Source of the DNA: Diphasiastrum complanatum
Lineage: Eukaryota > Streptophyta > Lycopodiopsida > Lycopodiales > Lycopodiaceae
DNA length: 64,000 nt
Direction of reading: 5' to 3'
Assembly (NCBI GenBank): GCA_029204225.1
Contig: MU832597.1
Span: forward strand, 1 to 64,000
Below the pieces are notes generated by a model that did no database searches, was not told the origin of the DNA, and saw nothing but the letters and a program-made list of their open reading frames with translations. Positions 39,701-50,400 of this stretch are shown piece after piece; position 1 is the first letter of the stretch; every line of letters starts with the position of its first letter. The position numbers and the translations under genes were made by a program.

Positions 39701-40737
39701 ACCTCTCTGCTAGGTGGTAAACCATGTGGCAAATCTTCAGGAAAAACATCTTTAAATTTAGACAATAAAGTTTCTAATTTACTGATTTTCTGCTGAATAG
39801 AACTGGAAATAGAAACTTCAGGAATAAACTGAAAGTCACATAAGAATACCTGATGGTCTTCGTCTCCGATTAGCTGACAGAGCTCTGAACTGCAGACCAT
39901 AGGGCTGTTGGGAACATCATGCTCCCCATGCAACTGGATCTCTCGGCCTTTATACTGAAAGCTGAGGGTGTTCTCCTGATAGTTTCTGTGGAGGGAAGGT
40001 CCTAAACTGTAGAGCCAATCTCTCCCGAGAACAATGTCTGTTCGATCCAGGTGCATTATCTGAAAGTTTATTTGATCTTGGTACCCCTGAATACCAAGAT
40101 TTAACTTACTTACCATAGTTTCCCATATTTTTTTATCTTCACCCTTAGCTAATGAAACTATGTACCTATGCTGACTAGGTACTTCTGGTAGTTTAAGCTT
40201 TTTAACCAGGGTGTGGTTGATGAAATTATGGGTTGCCCCATCATCAACCATGACTCTTACTGACTGGTTACCAACTTTCCCATGCATACGTACTAGGTCA
40301 TGCGGCCCAAAGCTGAAGGGTCTCGCTAGCATTGCAGAGGTCAGCTGGCAACAGTGTTCATGATCTTCATGATACACTTTGATCTCGGAAGCTGCCGAGT
40401 CACTGGGGAAACATACAGTCTGAACAAGATGAACTTGTTTTTTATCTTTCTTATCTTTTTTAGTGAAAGGCCCCTTGGGACACTGTCTGACTGTGTGTCC
40501 CTTGCCCATACACACAAAGCACAAACGTTCTTGTTTGGCTTTCTCAAAATCATCTGGTTTTAAGGGCTGTATGAGTGAAGGGCGTTTCTGAGGAGCTTCA
40601 CCTTTAAATTTATCTTCTTTCTTTCTTTTTAGATTGAAAGTCTTTCTGAGGAAGCTGCTCAGAAAGTGGTTGCTGTCTCGCTCTCTTCCTACCCATTGAA
40701 TCATCATAGATTTGAGCATATCTGAGAGCTTGCTCAA
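36777..40737 (-). pseudogene. Gypsy pol: protease-RT-RNase H-integrase-chromodomain, with two breaks
   Basis: Frame 1 (40737-38713): zinc knuckle [14 protein letters not shown], protease [12 protein letters not shown] (DDGA in place of the usual DSGA or DTGA), RT with [21 protein letters not shown] and [11 protein letters not shown], then RNase [18 protein letters not shown] at 38713-38715 stops it; the same frame resumes and runs to 37810 through LTDHESLRYL, ALSRMP, and the integrase zinc region HECHDNPSAGHPSIQKT. A net +1 shift at about 37.82-37.85 kb leads to the integrase core (MDFIVGLPKTQKGNDAIW, SDRDSKFTGNFW, TDGQTERVNQ) and a C-terminal chromodomain (YLVKWNDQPVENATWE) ending at 36777. 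The TGA could be a C-to-T change in a CGA codon (inference). Confidence 0.95.
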
Positions 40738-41539
40738 GGGTAGTAGGCGAGTTTCTCTGGACCTCTACTTTATATTCATCTTTGAGGCCACGGACAAATC
40801 CCCTGATTTTTTGATAGTCATCCATATTTTTAATCTTTAAAATTGCCTCTCGATACTGCGAGATATATTGGATGAGGGACTTGTCCATTACTGTTCTTTC
40901 CCAGGCTTCCCAGGCTCTATCAAGTTCATTCTCTGGTAGAAATTCTCTTAGGAAAGCTTCTTCAAAAGCTTTCCATGACCGGGGAGTCTGCCCAGTCTCC
41001 TGGAGATTTAACCACCACTTATAGGCCATAGGCCCTAAAGAAAGACTGGCCTCAATCGCTTGCAAATGGTCAGGGGTCTGTTTAAGAGCATGAATGTTCT
41101 TCCATTTGCTGAGGAAGGTTTGTAGAATATCTGCATTTCTATCCTTCTCTTCCCCATTAAAAGTAGGAGGCTTTAAATCTTTAAAAACACTGGGGTGAGA
41201 CCGTAAAGTCTCACCCGAAACTGATGGAAGTGGAGAAGGGGATAACTGAGAAGTGGAGGGAAGTCTTCCTTTCGCGGAGCTCAAAATCAAGTTTTTGAGT
41301 TCAGCGAACGAGTCGTCCACACTGGACTTGAAATTGGCTAATGCCAGCTTCAGTTCATCCACTTCTGTTACCAATTGGAGGAACTGCTCCTTGGTAACCA
41401 GTTCGTCGAGTTCTTCGGCGAACTGTTCCTGTTCTTCTACTTCCATGGGTTCCTTCCCTTTTCTGTAAGCCAAGGCTTCTGTTTCAAGTTCGTCGAAGCC
41501 TCTCTCCTGGGGTTGATCAGGTCCCTGAGGAGTGGTCAT
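40610..41539 (-). CDS. Gypsy gag polyprotein
   Basis: 309-codon frame encoding the virus-like-particle protein. An acidic, coiled-coil-like N-terminal third (residues about 30-90) is followed by the retrotransposon gag domain ([58 protein letters not shown]). The zinc knuckle lies in the next frame, which overlaps the gag end by 128 bp and is reached by a net +1 shift. The overlap contains an A-rich run AAAAAGAAAGAAAG. Whether the shift is a single-copy mutation or a recoding signal cannot be told from one copy. Confidence 0.92.
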   Translation of the reverse strand: MTTPQGPDQPQERGFDELETEALAYRKGKEPMEVEEQEQFAEELDELVTKEQFLQLVTEVDELKLALANFKSSVDDSFAELKNLILSSAKGRLPSTSQLSPSPLPSVSGETLRSHPSVFKDLKPPTFNGEEKDRNADILQTFLSKWKNIHALKQTPDHLQAIEASLSLGPMAYKWWLNLQETGQTPRSWKAFEEAFLREFLPENELDRAWEAWERTVMDKSLIQYISQYREAILKIKNMDDYQKIRGFVRGLKDEYKVEVQRNSPTTLEQALRYAQIYDDSMGRKRARQQPLSEQLPQKDFQSKKKERR

Positions 41540-42236
41540 CTTCGAAACTGAAAGAGAGCTACCTTAACTTCTGAAGGAAAAAAGTCTAAAAGACTAATTT
41601 ACAACTGTACAAGGGAAAGGAAAGATGACTTAGCTGTTTCTGAGGACTGTACTTCCAAAGAGATTATGAAGAGGAACCCTTTCAGCTCTTTTCCCCAAGA
41701 TTTCAGACCTGCTGTCCCGGAAAATGCCAGTTTGAAGCTTCAAAACGGTGCCAAATTTCCCGGTTCTTGAGTTGAGTAGCTGACTGATCTGATTTGAGGT
41801 GTGGGGCTCCAACAAACCGAGTAAAAACCGGAAGTTTACAAAAAGAAATCCGGAATTTTTGAAGTCCCTGCCCTCGCTGGTTGGTCAGCAACCTGTCTGG
41901 CCCGATTTATCCAATTTACAGCTCTGAAATCACCTTGATTCTCTGATTTACTCTCAGCCTGTAGGTCGCTGGTCTGCTCTTCCCTTCCTCTTGAATTTCC
42001 GCTCAGATCATAGTGATCTACACTCGAAAATCAGAGAGGGAAACTGATTTTTCAGCGCTGAAGCTATTGTAAAAGATATGCTTCCAAACTACTGAGAAAT
42101 CCAGCAAATTGGAGGATTAGAAAGCTGATCCTACAGCGATTTTCCTCCTCTATTCTTTTCTGAGAATCTCCCAGATCTTTCCTATCTTCTGATAGCTTTC
42201 TCTACTGTTGCTCCTGAACTCCCTAGGATGGAGATG
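41540..42236 (-). other. Gypsy 5' leader
   Basis: Non-coding sequence between the primer-binding site and the gag start codon on the element strand. The packaging signal would be expected here, but none is identifiable by eye. Confidence 0.7.
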
Positions 42237-42248
42237 GCTCTGATACCA
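42237..42248 (-). promoter_or_regulatory. Primer-binding site (initiator tRNA-Met)
   Basis: The element strand reads TGGTATCAGAGC one base after the 5' LTR end, the standard plant PBS complementary to the tRNA-iMet 3' end. Confidence 0.96.
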
Positions 42249-42249
42249 G

Positions 42250-42607
42250 TGTAATAGATCCTAACACCACAGTAGGGCAAACACTAATTGATCCACCCAA
42301 CCTTGCCTACTCCCTGATATAGAGTAAGCCCCTCCTAGCCCAGTGTGAGGACTGGTAGCATGCTACTGCCAAGTGTCGGCCACGTGGCACTGACGTGGCC
42401 GACTGCACGTCGGGACCCAACTGGGGGCCCTATCCTGCTGACAGGGTCCCTAGGCTGTGTTAGGCCCGCCATGGCTATGGACCGTGCTGGGGCACACTAC
42501 TCACACTGTCTTGCCCTGTTGGTCATGTACGCTGGACACGACCCTGACTGTGGTATCTGACCTATCTGTGTTCTCTAGGGTTCGGCACTGGTTACGAGCT
42601 CGTAACA
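42250..42607 (-). repeat. 5' LTR of gypsy element
   Basis: 358-bp copy with one substitution relative to 36408-36765. Followed by the target duplication CGTAC at 42608-42612. Confidence 0.97.
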
Positions 42608-42612
42608 CGTAC
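42608..42612. repeat. Target-site duplication CGTAC (right)
   Basis: Matches 36403-36407. It lies inside the LINE endonuclease-to-RT linker. Confidence 0.95.
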
Positions 42613-43723
42613 CAAGGAGGGTGTAGTGTTCGAGGTGTGCGTCGGGTCTTTCTGGGGCGGGGCTTTGTGGGGAGGGTTAATGATGCGGCCGTGTGGAGAG
42701 AGGTGGTGAGGAAATCAGCCTGGGTGTCGACTGGACTGTCGTGAGGAAAGGAGTGTAAAAGTGAAGCTAAGGACTGCCGGTATAGCGGCATGTAAGTGGG
42801 ATCAAATGTGTACGTGGGTGCTCGGGTAAGCGTGGGTAGTGTAGATGGATGAGTGGGTGGGAGGTGGCCGATATCGAAGGAGAGAAATGAGTGATCGGAA
42901 AGGGTGGTGGGGAAAATGTGGAAGTCAGAAACTGTGGGTACAAAGGATGGTGACCCCATGAGATAGTCAACGACACTATGTCCTCCACTGTGAGGGTGGC
43001 ATGTGTAACTGTCTGAATGTGGCCAGCAGGGTAAGCCATTATAAATGGCTAGCTCATGTGCCTCTCCAAATTGCAATGAGTGCTCACCATATGAAGTAGT
43101 AGGTCCAAAACTATCCGCGGAGGTCCTGGTATCTCCAAGCATATCACTGTCCAAGGCACGAACACGTAGCTGATCAGTGGTGTCGAAGAACTCTATCTAT
43201 CGCGAAGATGTCTGGGCATTAAAATCCCATGTGAGGAGAATATGTCCCCCCCCTCTGAAAATCTGATAATATCTGGTGAGAGGTCCTGATATGGAGATCC
43301 AATACCCTCAGCAAAAGACGAGGACTCTGGTGGAAAGTAACATGCTGCAATAAAAAGATCTCTATCCAAGCCAATATCCTGACCCACAATGCGAGTCCAG
43401 GTGTAGCGGGCCTGCTCGTCATGTCGGATGAAGTCAATACTCGAGTGAAGAGCCTCCCTGTACAAGCAGGCGACCCCACCTGAACCACATCCACTAGCAG
43501 ATCTAGTCTCTCGTCGGAATACTGAATCCCATCTATATCCAGGAAAAGAAGGAAGTCCTCGCTCTGGGCTCTCGTGTGTCTCCATGAAGAATAATATATC
43601 CCTGCCTGTAATGAAATCAACAAGGTCCCCTGCCGTAGAAGATGAGTGTATGCCAGCACAGTTCCACACTCCAATCCAAAGGTGGTGTGAATGGGGCCCC
43701 GGGGTGCTCCCACCCCCGGGCAC
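42613..43723 (-). pseudogene. LINE ORF2 endonuclease domain (interrupted by gypsy)
   Basis: APE-type endonuclease that nicks target DNA for target-primed reverse transcription. Minus strand, in order: WNCAGI, the metal-binding-type FMETHESPE, GYRWDSVF, ARYTWTRIV, RDLFIAACYFPP, then after a frameshift near 43.23 kb GDTRTSADSF, SVVDYLMGSPSF and the SDHSFLSFDI motif. The domain ends at PPW, where the gypsy element has inserted; the reading continues on the far side at 36402. No RT domain follows. It starts directly after the ORF1 stop, as in plant L1 elements. Confidence 0.88.
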
Positions 43724-43732
43724 CCCAAATCC

Positions 43733-44229
43733 CTATCGCTGGGATCTGCTAGGTGCACTATCAAGAAAGCGCACTCGCCCATCTCGGTAAATGACTCGTC
43801 TGCCAGACTCACGGGCTGCTTGAAAGGCCTTACGCCTCTCCTCTACCTGGATATATGTGAGGTCGTCATCCATATAGATAGTAGTGCCACGAAGCTTAGC
43901 TCTGCACCGCATAGCATCTCGACGACTCTCTAGAGAAGTGAAACGGATAATGAGTGTAGCGGCATCTCTGGTGGTCCTCCAAGCTGTATCTAGCCCATCT
44001 GTCATTTGTCCTAGGGTGGTCTCGAGAAATCTCGTGGCTTCGGCAATGGCATCCTGTGTGTCTGGTATCCCACGAACCCTGATGTTGTGGGCCTTTTGCT
44101 CCCTTGACCTCTCTTCCGAAATGGTGGCTGAGATGACGGAGGAGATGGGGGCGGTAGGCTTGGTGCCTTTCTGCAAGACTGCTGCCCGTGAATCTTTATG
44201 CTGCTCTATTTTACTCTCAAGCTCCTTTA
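43733..44229 (-). CDS. LINE ORF1-like nucleic-acid-binding protein (5'-truncated)
   Basis: About 165 codons between the GA/CT microsatellite and the ORF2 start. A coiled-coil-like start (KIKELESKIEQHKDSR) is followed by an RRM-like region typical of L1 ORF1p: HNIRVRGIPDTQ, TLIIRFTSLESRRDAM, IYMDDDLTYIQVEERRKAFQ, and a final YRDGRVRFLD. The open frame runs on into the CT tract as a Leu-Ser repeat, which is probably not genuine protein. ORF1p binds LINE RNA as a chaperone. The LINE is probably 5'-truncated at or inside the microsatellite. Confidence 0.75.
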
Positions 44230-44240
44230 TCTTGGTGGTG

Positions 44241-44242
<2 letters not shown>

Positions 44243-44328
<86 letters not shown>
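44243..44328. repeat. Long (GA)n microsatellite at LINE 5' boundary
   Basis: About 43 uninterrupted GA repeats. It marks the upstream edge of the LINE, so it was either the insertion target or part of the element's 5' end. Confidence 0.97.
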
Positions 44329-44330
<2 letters not shown>

Positions 44331-44342
44331 TTAACATCTTGA

Positions 44343-47300
44343 GTACCCAAGGGTACATAAGATGAAATGGTGCATTTCCAGTACGTATTATGACAATGGG
44401 AGCAAAGAATTGTCTCTACTTATGCTAAAGCTAGAACTATAGTGATACTCTAAATTAATAATAATGGCGTAAAGTGAATATGGAACTATTTCAAAAGTAT
44501 ATATCTACATCTACACAATTGAGTACATATCATCCTGTAGTGCTTTTAGTACGACACACCTCACTCCTCAATTGGAAGATCTCTTTGAGAATAAGGACAA
44601 CACATTTGTGATCTACCTAGGGAACATAGTGTGATTGGCTAATTATGAAAGAGGTAGTGGTATCTTGCCCTTATCCAATAGTATAGTGGCAACTTGAAGA
44701 TAAAATGTTCTTCTGACTCAACCTCTTCCATGGTACATAATTGGAATATCTTGTCTGCCCTTGATGTCTGTTGGAAGTGATCGATTTCTACTTGTAACTG
44801 AAGTGATGAAACTTGAACAGGTCATGTAACAAGCCCACGTCGAGGTAGCAAGGCAATGTTGGAATCCTAGTGTCATCCAACTTCATAGAATGTTTCTTGT
44901 AGAACTTTAATTTGACATTCAGTTGACCTAACGAGATGCTTTGGGCATATGCTCTGTAAATAAATTGTTGAATATAGGAATGGGATCCCATACCCATAGG
45001 AAGATGTGATATGGAGAGACCAATCATGCTTACTAGATGAGAAGCCTACGAGTACCAAGAGACCAAATTGCTCGTGGAGCTCCCTGGTGGATGTGAGTGC
45101 AAAACATGGGTATTTGCCTCTACCAATGTCTACATCTCCAAGAGAAAACTTGCTGCAAATAAATGATTAGTTTGCTGAAGATGGTTGCCCTAACTATGTG
45201 GGAGGCATAGCAAGCTTGGCCAAGATGATCGAATGTGAGACTAATGGTTGATCACAGATCATCCATGATAGCATGTGCATGTATGCCACCACCCTATTTG
45301 TAGATATAGAGTCTCCCATCATCATCTCACTCAAACCTCCCTAGTTTTCCCTTTTCAGTTTTAAGTTGGTGTATGGTGCCATTAATAGATTGACAAACAG
45401 TCGTGCATGCGATATTGAAGATTTGGAGTACAAGCTCCTCATCCTTGCCATTGATATCATATCCCCAAGCTTTCCACCCTCCTTCATAAGGTTGTTGTTG
45501 TTGGATTCCATCGTCTTGTTGCACGAACATCATCTACCCCATACGCAAGAGTGGTGACCCCATGCAACCTGAGAACTATTGTGCCATCATGATCGGGCAC
45601 ATCATAGCAAAGTCCTATGGGACGATCCATCATCCTACATACAACATTGAGTAATGAGGCTGAGTCTAGATGGCTATATGCCTTGAGTTAGAGCACATAT
45701 TCATTCTCAGATCCTTAATCTGAGAGCGAAGCCAGATCTAGGAGAGAGAGGGTTTACTATTGTTTTGTCAACTTTAGAAGGCCTTCGACTTTCTACCACC
45801 TCATATGCTTTCCAAAGGCTATGGGATGTTGGTATTTCCTCGGACATAAAACCAGCTATTATGGCATTATATGAGAGAGTCATGAGTTGCTTCGAGATTG
45901 ATGAGAGGAAATCTCAACACGTGGATTGTACTACACGGAGGCATCCTGCGTGGCAGGAGGGCAGCGGGGGTTACGTGGCGGCATGGGCGGTTTGCGGAGG
46001 ATCTCAAATGGAGAAGAGAGAGAGAGAGTATGTCTCCTCCCCTTCCTATCTCCTTTGTTGAAGGCCCTCCCATTTTATGTGTATGTGATCACTATGAATG
46101 ATGAATGCATGCTATCACATTCAAGCTCCATCTTTAGCATAAGCATTCATCACAACTAGTTCTTGAAACTAATTCATAAGATCCACATACAACTAAAATA
46201 GGTGTTAGATCAGAAAAACCAAGGAGAGATCACTAAGATCCGTAGGTAGGTTATCTCAAGATATCGTACACCTCCCTTGAAAAGATCAACCTCTTGAGGA
46301 GAAGATTTAGAGTCAAGGATGCCTAGATGAACAAAAGAAAAGAAGAAGAAGAAGAAACAAAACAAGACAAAAGGAACAAAAAGAGAACAAGAAGAATGAT
46401 CAACACCCCAATCTAGGCATCATTCCACATTTAGATCCTACACTAAGCTTGACAACCTTAGACCCTCTACCCATTGGAGCGATACTAGCACTACAACCGA
46501 TTTTCACTCGGTGGTAGATCCATCGAACCCCTTTCTAAGCCTCTAAAACCCTGTAGGAGGGAGGTGAAGAAAAGGGTACAACAGAAGCCTCTTCTTCTGC
46601 ATGCCCATGCCTATTTGTTGCCTGATTCTACAGCACTTAACTTGCTTTACCAACATGCATGCAGGGATCATGTTGTGTTTATCTTCAAATAGCATGCAAG
46701 TTTTGTAATATTGCATGTTCTCAATTTTCTAAGTGGAAACAAATTCATCAAATTAATTATTTCTTACTGAGTGAATCCCAGATATTTAGACCTAAGCAGC
46801 CATATCTTGGACTTTCTAAGATTGACAAGATATCTAGGTTTTGTAGCTTGTTATCTTCTTAATTGTATCTCATTTTGCGTCTCATTGTCAGACCCAAGGT
46901 CACTTTATGACACTAATTGAATCTCTTTTAGTTTGTGTATAGTGAAACTCACGGTGGAGTGTGATTGGTAAGTAGAGTTAGAAGATTTTGGTTTGGGTGG
47001 AATAATTCCACCAGCCCCAAGCTCATGGAACTCATTACCATGAACTAGGTTGCACACAAATAGAGCATTATTCCAACTCTGAAAGGCTGGGGTGATGTTC
47101 TTAAGTTCAATGATATCTGATACTCAGGAATTTTCCATAAAGTATTACAGGAATAAATTTTGGACTAGGAATATCTATCCACAGATAGATACAGTTGTTC
47201 TAGAGGGTTAACTATTAAGAGATCCATGTCAGCAGTCTTTACAAACTTATTTACAAAACATTCAAATTGTTATGCTGGGGTTCTAATTTTTGAAGACTTG

Positions 47301-47424
47301 CTTTTTGATAAAAAGTTTGTTCCTGGCAGGCTACAAATGCTGAATAACAAAATCTTGCAAGTTAATCCTTTGGGATCACCTAAGAACTAAGTGGAGTTAA
47401 TGCAATGCATGAGATTGTTGACAG
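44343..47424. other. No recognised gene apart from a LINE RT fragment
   Basis: Sequence between the LINE and the host gene at 47425. Short frames only. Purine-rich low-complexity sequence lies at about 46330-46400. The first part (44.79-45.06 kb, minus) has an 79-codon frame with no family match. Confidence 0.45.
45740..45905 (+). pseudogene. LINE RT fragment
   Basis: The plus strand reads FQRLWDVGISSDIKPAIMALYERVMSCF-type RT palm sequence (given in pieces: FQRLWDVGISS, PAIMALYERV), preceded in another frame by an FVNFRRPSTF-like version of the FVDFRKAFD motif. It aligns with [22 protein letters not shown] of the minus-strand LINE at 53.4-53.5 kb. It is very short and frameshifted. Confidence 0.65.
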
Positions 47425-50400
47425 GATCAAGCCCTTTGGATGAAATGGATGGTTGTGTCAGCAGGTAATACTCCCGAAAACCTACATGGATGTAGGGGAC
47501 TCAGGGCTTGCACTTTTGAATCAGCTTGTGTGGCTCATGTGACAGATGATGGTCAACACGGAAATAAATGGAGGGGTGTAGCAACACCTTATTTTTCTGG
47601 AACACTTGCTCATAAACAGCAAGATTATCATGGGCAAGCATATTCTGAGGTAGACTCAAGGCCAAACAGCTGTCAAATAGGAAGTTGGATCAAGCAGTCA
47701 ATTACAGTTAAAGAGAAAGTGCCACTTTTCCAAGACAAAAAATGCTTTGACACAAAAACAATAGAACCAAAGAGTATGAAAGATTCAAAGAAGGGGAACA
47801 CAGAGAATGAGATCATGCTGGATACAACACTGAGACCTTTCAAGCTTGAGGTCAACATGGAAACTTCTGACATTTTGTCAAAGCCTTCTGATATCGTTTG
47901 TTGTGGTGTTGTATTTCAGAAAAACACCAAGCAAGACACTACTAGTTTGGAAAATGGCACTGATGAGGACATGGAAAGTATCACAAGAACTGAAGATAAT
48001 ACTGCATCAGATTGCTTGTGCACAGATCACAGACGCTCCCAGCAGATTTACAATCTTCTGAAAAGTTACTATGATAAATCAGGAAATCCTCAAGTCCCTT
48101 TTAAATTTCAAGCTATGCAGCCAGAATCTGAAGCTTGCATGTCAGATTGTAGTGGACGAATTGGAAGTGACGAATGCTACAAGGAAAAAGAAAGCAGTTA
48201 TGGGTCCAAATTCTGTGCACCACTTAATGACTGCATTGCTTCAACCGATCAAGCTATTGAAAGGTTGAAAGAAGCAAATTTGAAGCTATCCATCTCTAAT
48301 AGTCATAAAATCGAGTCGGGAGGTCCTAATGCTGTTGGAGATCCACAAATACAGGTGGAAAAGAATTGTTGCAAAGTAATCAGAAAATGTTTGCAGCCTT
48401 CAGAAGATAAGGAGCTTAAAGGCCATGCAGTTGAAGTGCAGCCTGTGCATTCAGTCCTGTCCCAACGTTCTTCGGTAGCCCAAGAATCAAGCCAACGACA
48501 GAGAGAAGCAACCCAAGGACATGTATATAAAGAGAAAGAGACCAGGGTCATTCCGAAAAGCTCTCACTATGACGAGATCAATAGACAAAATGTGATTGCA
48601 GAGATACAGACATTCCTTGATGACATGAAACACAAGAGCAGCACCAGACTAAAAGCTCTAGAACAGGTGTGTAGGATTGCATTGCTTTTGCACTACTTAG
48701 GTATCATGAGATGCCTTTCTAAAAGATGTGGCATGGACCTGTATAAGATTCTAGTTGCATTTTTGACATATGTACTATTTGTATCTACAATATCGCCTTG
48801 AGAATGCATTGAATTTCTACCTTATGTTAGCTTATGGTTACAACTAAAAAAATTAAGGCATGTATGCCTCCTTTCTGATATCACCACTTGACTTGTAACT
48901 ATCTGATGATTCTGATGTGTATTTCTGAGTGGATAAGTACCAAGGTGTTCTTATAATCATTCTTCATTCTGTATATTTAACTTGAATCCCAGGTGACGAA
49001 ATCCGTTTCCTTTATTATTATGAATTATGGAAGCATATTTATAATGTTACAGTAGTATTGGTTGAGTGTGAATTCTGGTAGCGTATATATCCTACCCATT
49101 TAGATTTTCATTCCGGGGTTTCACACAGGTACTGTGACCTAAGTCTTGGTAAAAGCAGTAAATTTATACCAGAGACTGGTACTTGTAGGATGATTCCGTA
49201 GGCCAGAATCCTGATTGCAACTCTTTGTCTTCTTTGTAAGCATGAACTTGTATATTGCAGGGGTTTGATTTATTTACAACAATGACAATTTTGAGATGGC
49301 TTAGAATGCTATGTTATGCACAAGTCCAAGGTTTTTGTTTCTAACCTGAAGTTGTCAAGGGCAAACTACATACAGGAGCTGTTTGTAAGAACCTGCAGCT
49401 GAGAGTTTGATGACCTTTGATTTAGGAAGTTTGGCTAGTATTAGACCATCATAACATACTTGGTTCCAATGTTTCTGGCTTCAGTTGTAAGTGTATCAGA
49501 ATGATCTCAATCTATACCTTTCAATCTCTTGTTTGGAAAGGCTTTTATAATGTTGTCACTTTAATCAGGATACCGAGGTTCAAACTGGTATGAGCAAAAT
49601 GGAATTTGAGAAGCAAAGAAAAGGGTAAGGGAATTATGCTACTTCTTTGTGTCTAAATAGGAAAACTATGGTCTCAAATTTCATCCATTCTGTATTTCCT
49701 TGAGTAAATAATGTGTCCATATTCTCTCCGGTGGAAGTGGGAAAACAATAATGCTCAATGCTTGAAGTAGAAAACTTGACTTTCTGCTCCACCAGCTAAA
49801 TAGAAGACATAAGAGGGTATCGCCTCTGAATGTCCAAGTTTTTCCTTTGCAGGATGGAGATTATTCAAAAACTTGACATGAAACTGCAAGATTTAGAGGA
49901 AAAACACTTTGTTTTACCATGTAAGCAAGGCCCTCAATATTATAGAGTGTGCAAGGACAGTCACACAAATCCAAAGTTCATGAGGTTTGCATTCTATTCT
50001 TGGTTACAAAATCACTAGTTGACTGATTTCTGGTTCCATGACATCATTATAATACTCTTCCTGATGATGACTATTAGTGATTCGCCTATATAACACTGTC
50101 ATTTATGCAGCATGATATGCCTACTTGTTTAAACTCACTCTCTTACTCTTCATCAGTAGTATCTACAAAAAATTCTCAAAAAGCTGAGTTTCATGCAATT
50201 AAGAGCAATAGAATCATTCGCAGTAATCCCATTTTTTGTTCATTTACATGATATAGCAAGCCTCTTAATACCAGAATTTATTCCAAGGTAAGTGTAGGAA
50301 ACGAAGGAAGCGGCTTTCAAAAGTTACACAAACTCTCAACATACTGAATTCTAACCTAACTCAAAACTGGGATTGCCATGCTATTCGTAATATGCGTTTG

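Larger units (their letters stand above)
36408..42607 (-). mobile_element. Complete 6.2-kb chromodomain Ty3/gypsy retrotransposon
   Basis: Structurally complete LTR retrotransposon on the minus strand: 5' LTR (42250-42607), tRNA-iMet primer site, leader, gag, then protease-RT-RNase H-integrase-chromodomain, polypurine tract and 3' LTR (36408-36765). The LTRs differ at one of 358 positions, so insertion is recent. The pol frame nevertheless carries a TGA in RNase H and a frameshift before the integrase core, so this copy cannot make full pol in one frame. The order RT-RNase H-integrase with a chromodomain places it among plant chromoviruses. Confidence 0.97.

Noticed and set aside
43884-44342. 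Plus-strand 152-codon frame ending in an Arg-Glu repeat
   Set aside because: It is antisense to LINE ORF1, and the Arg-Glu run is only the translated GA microsatellite.
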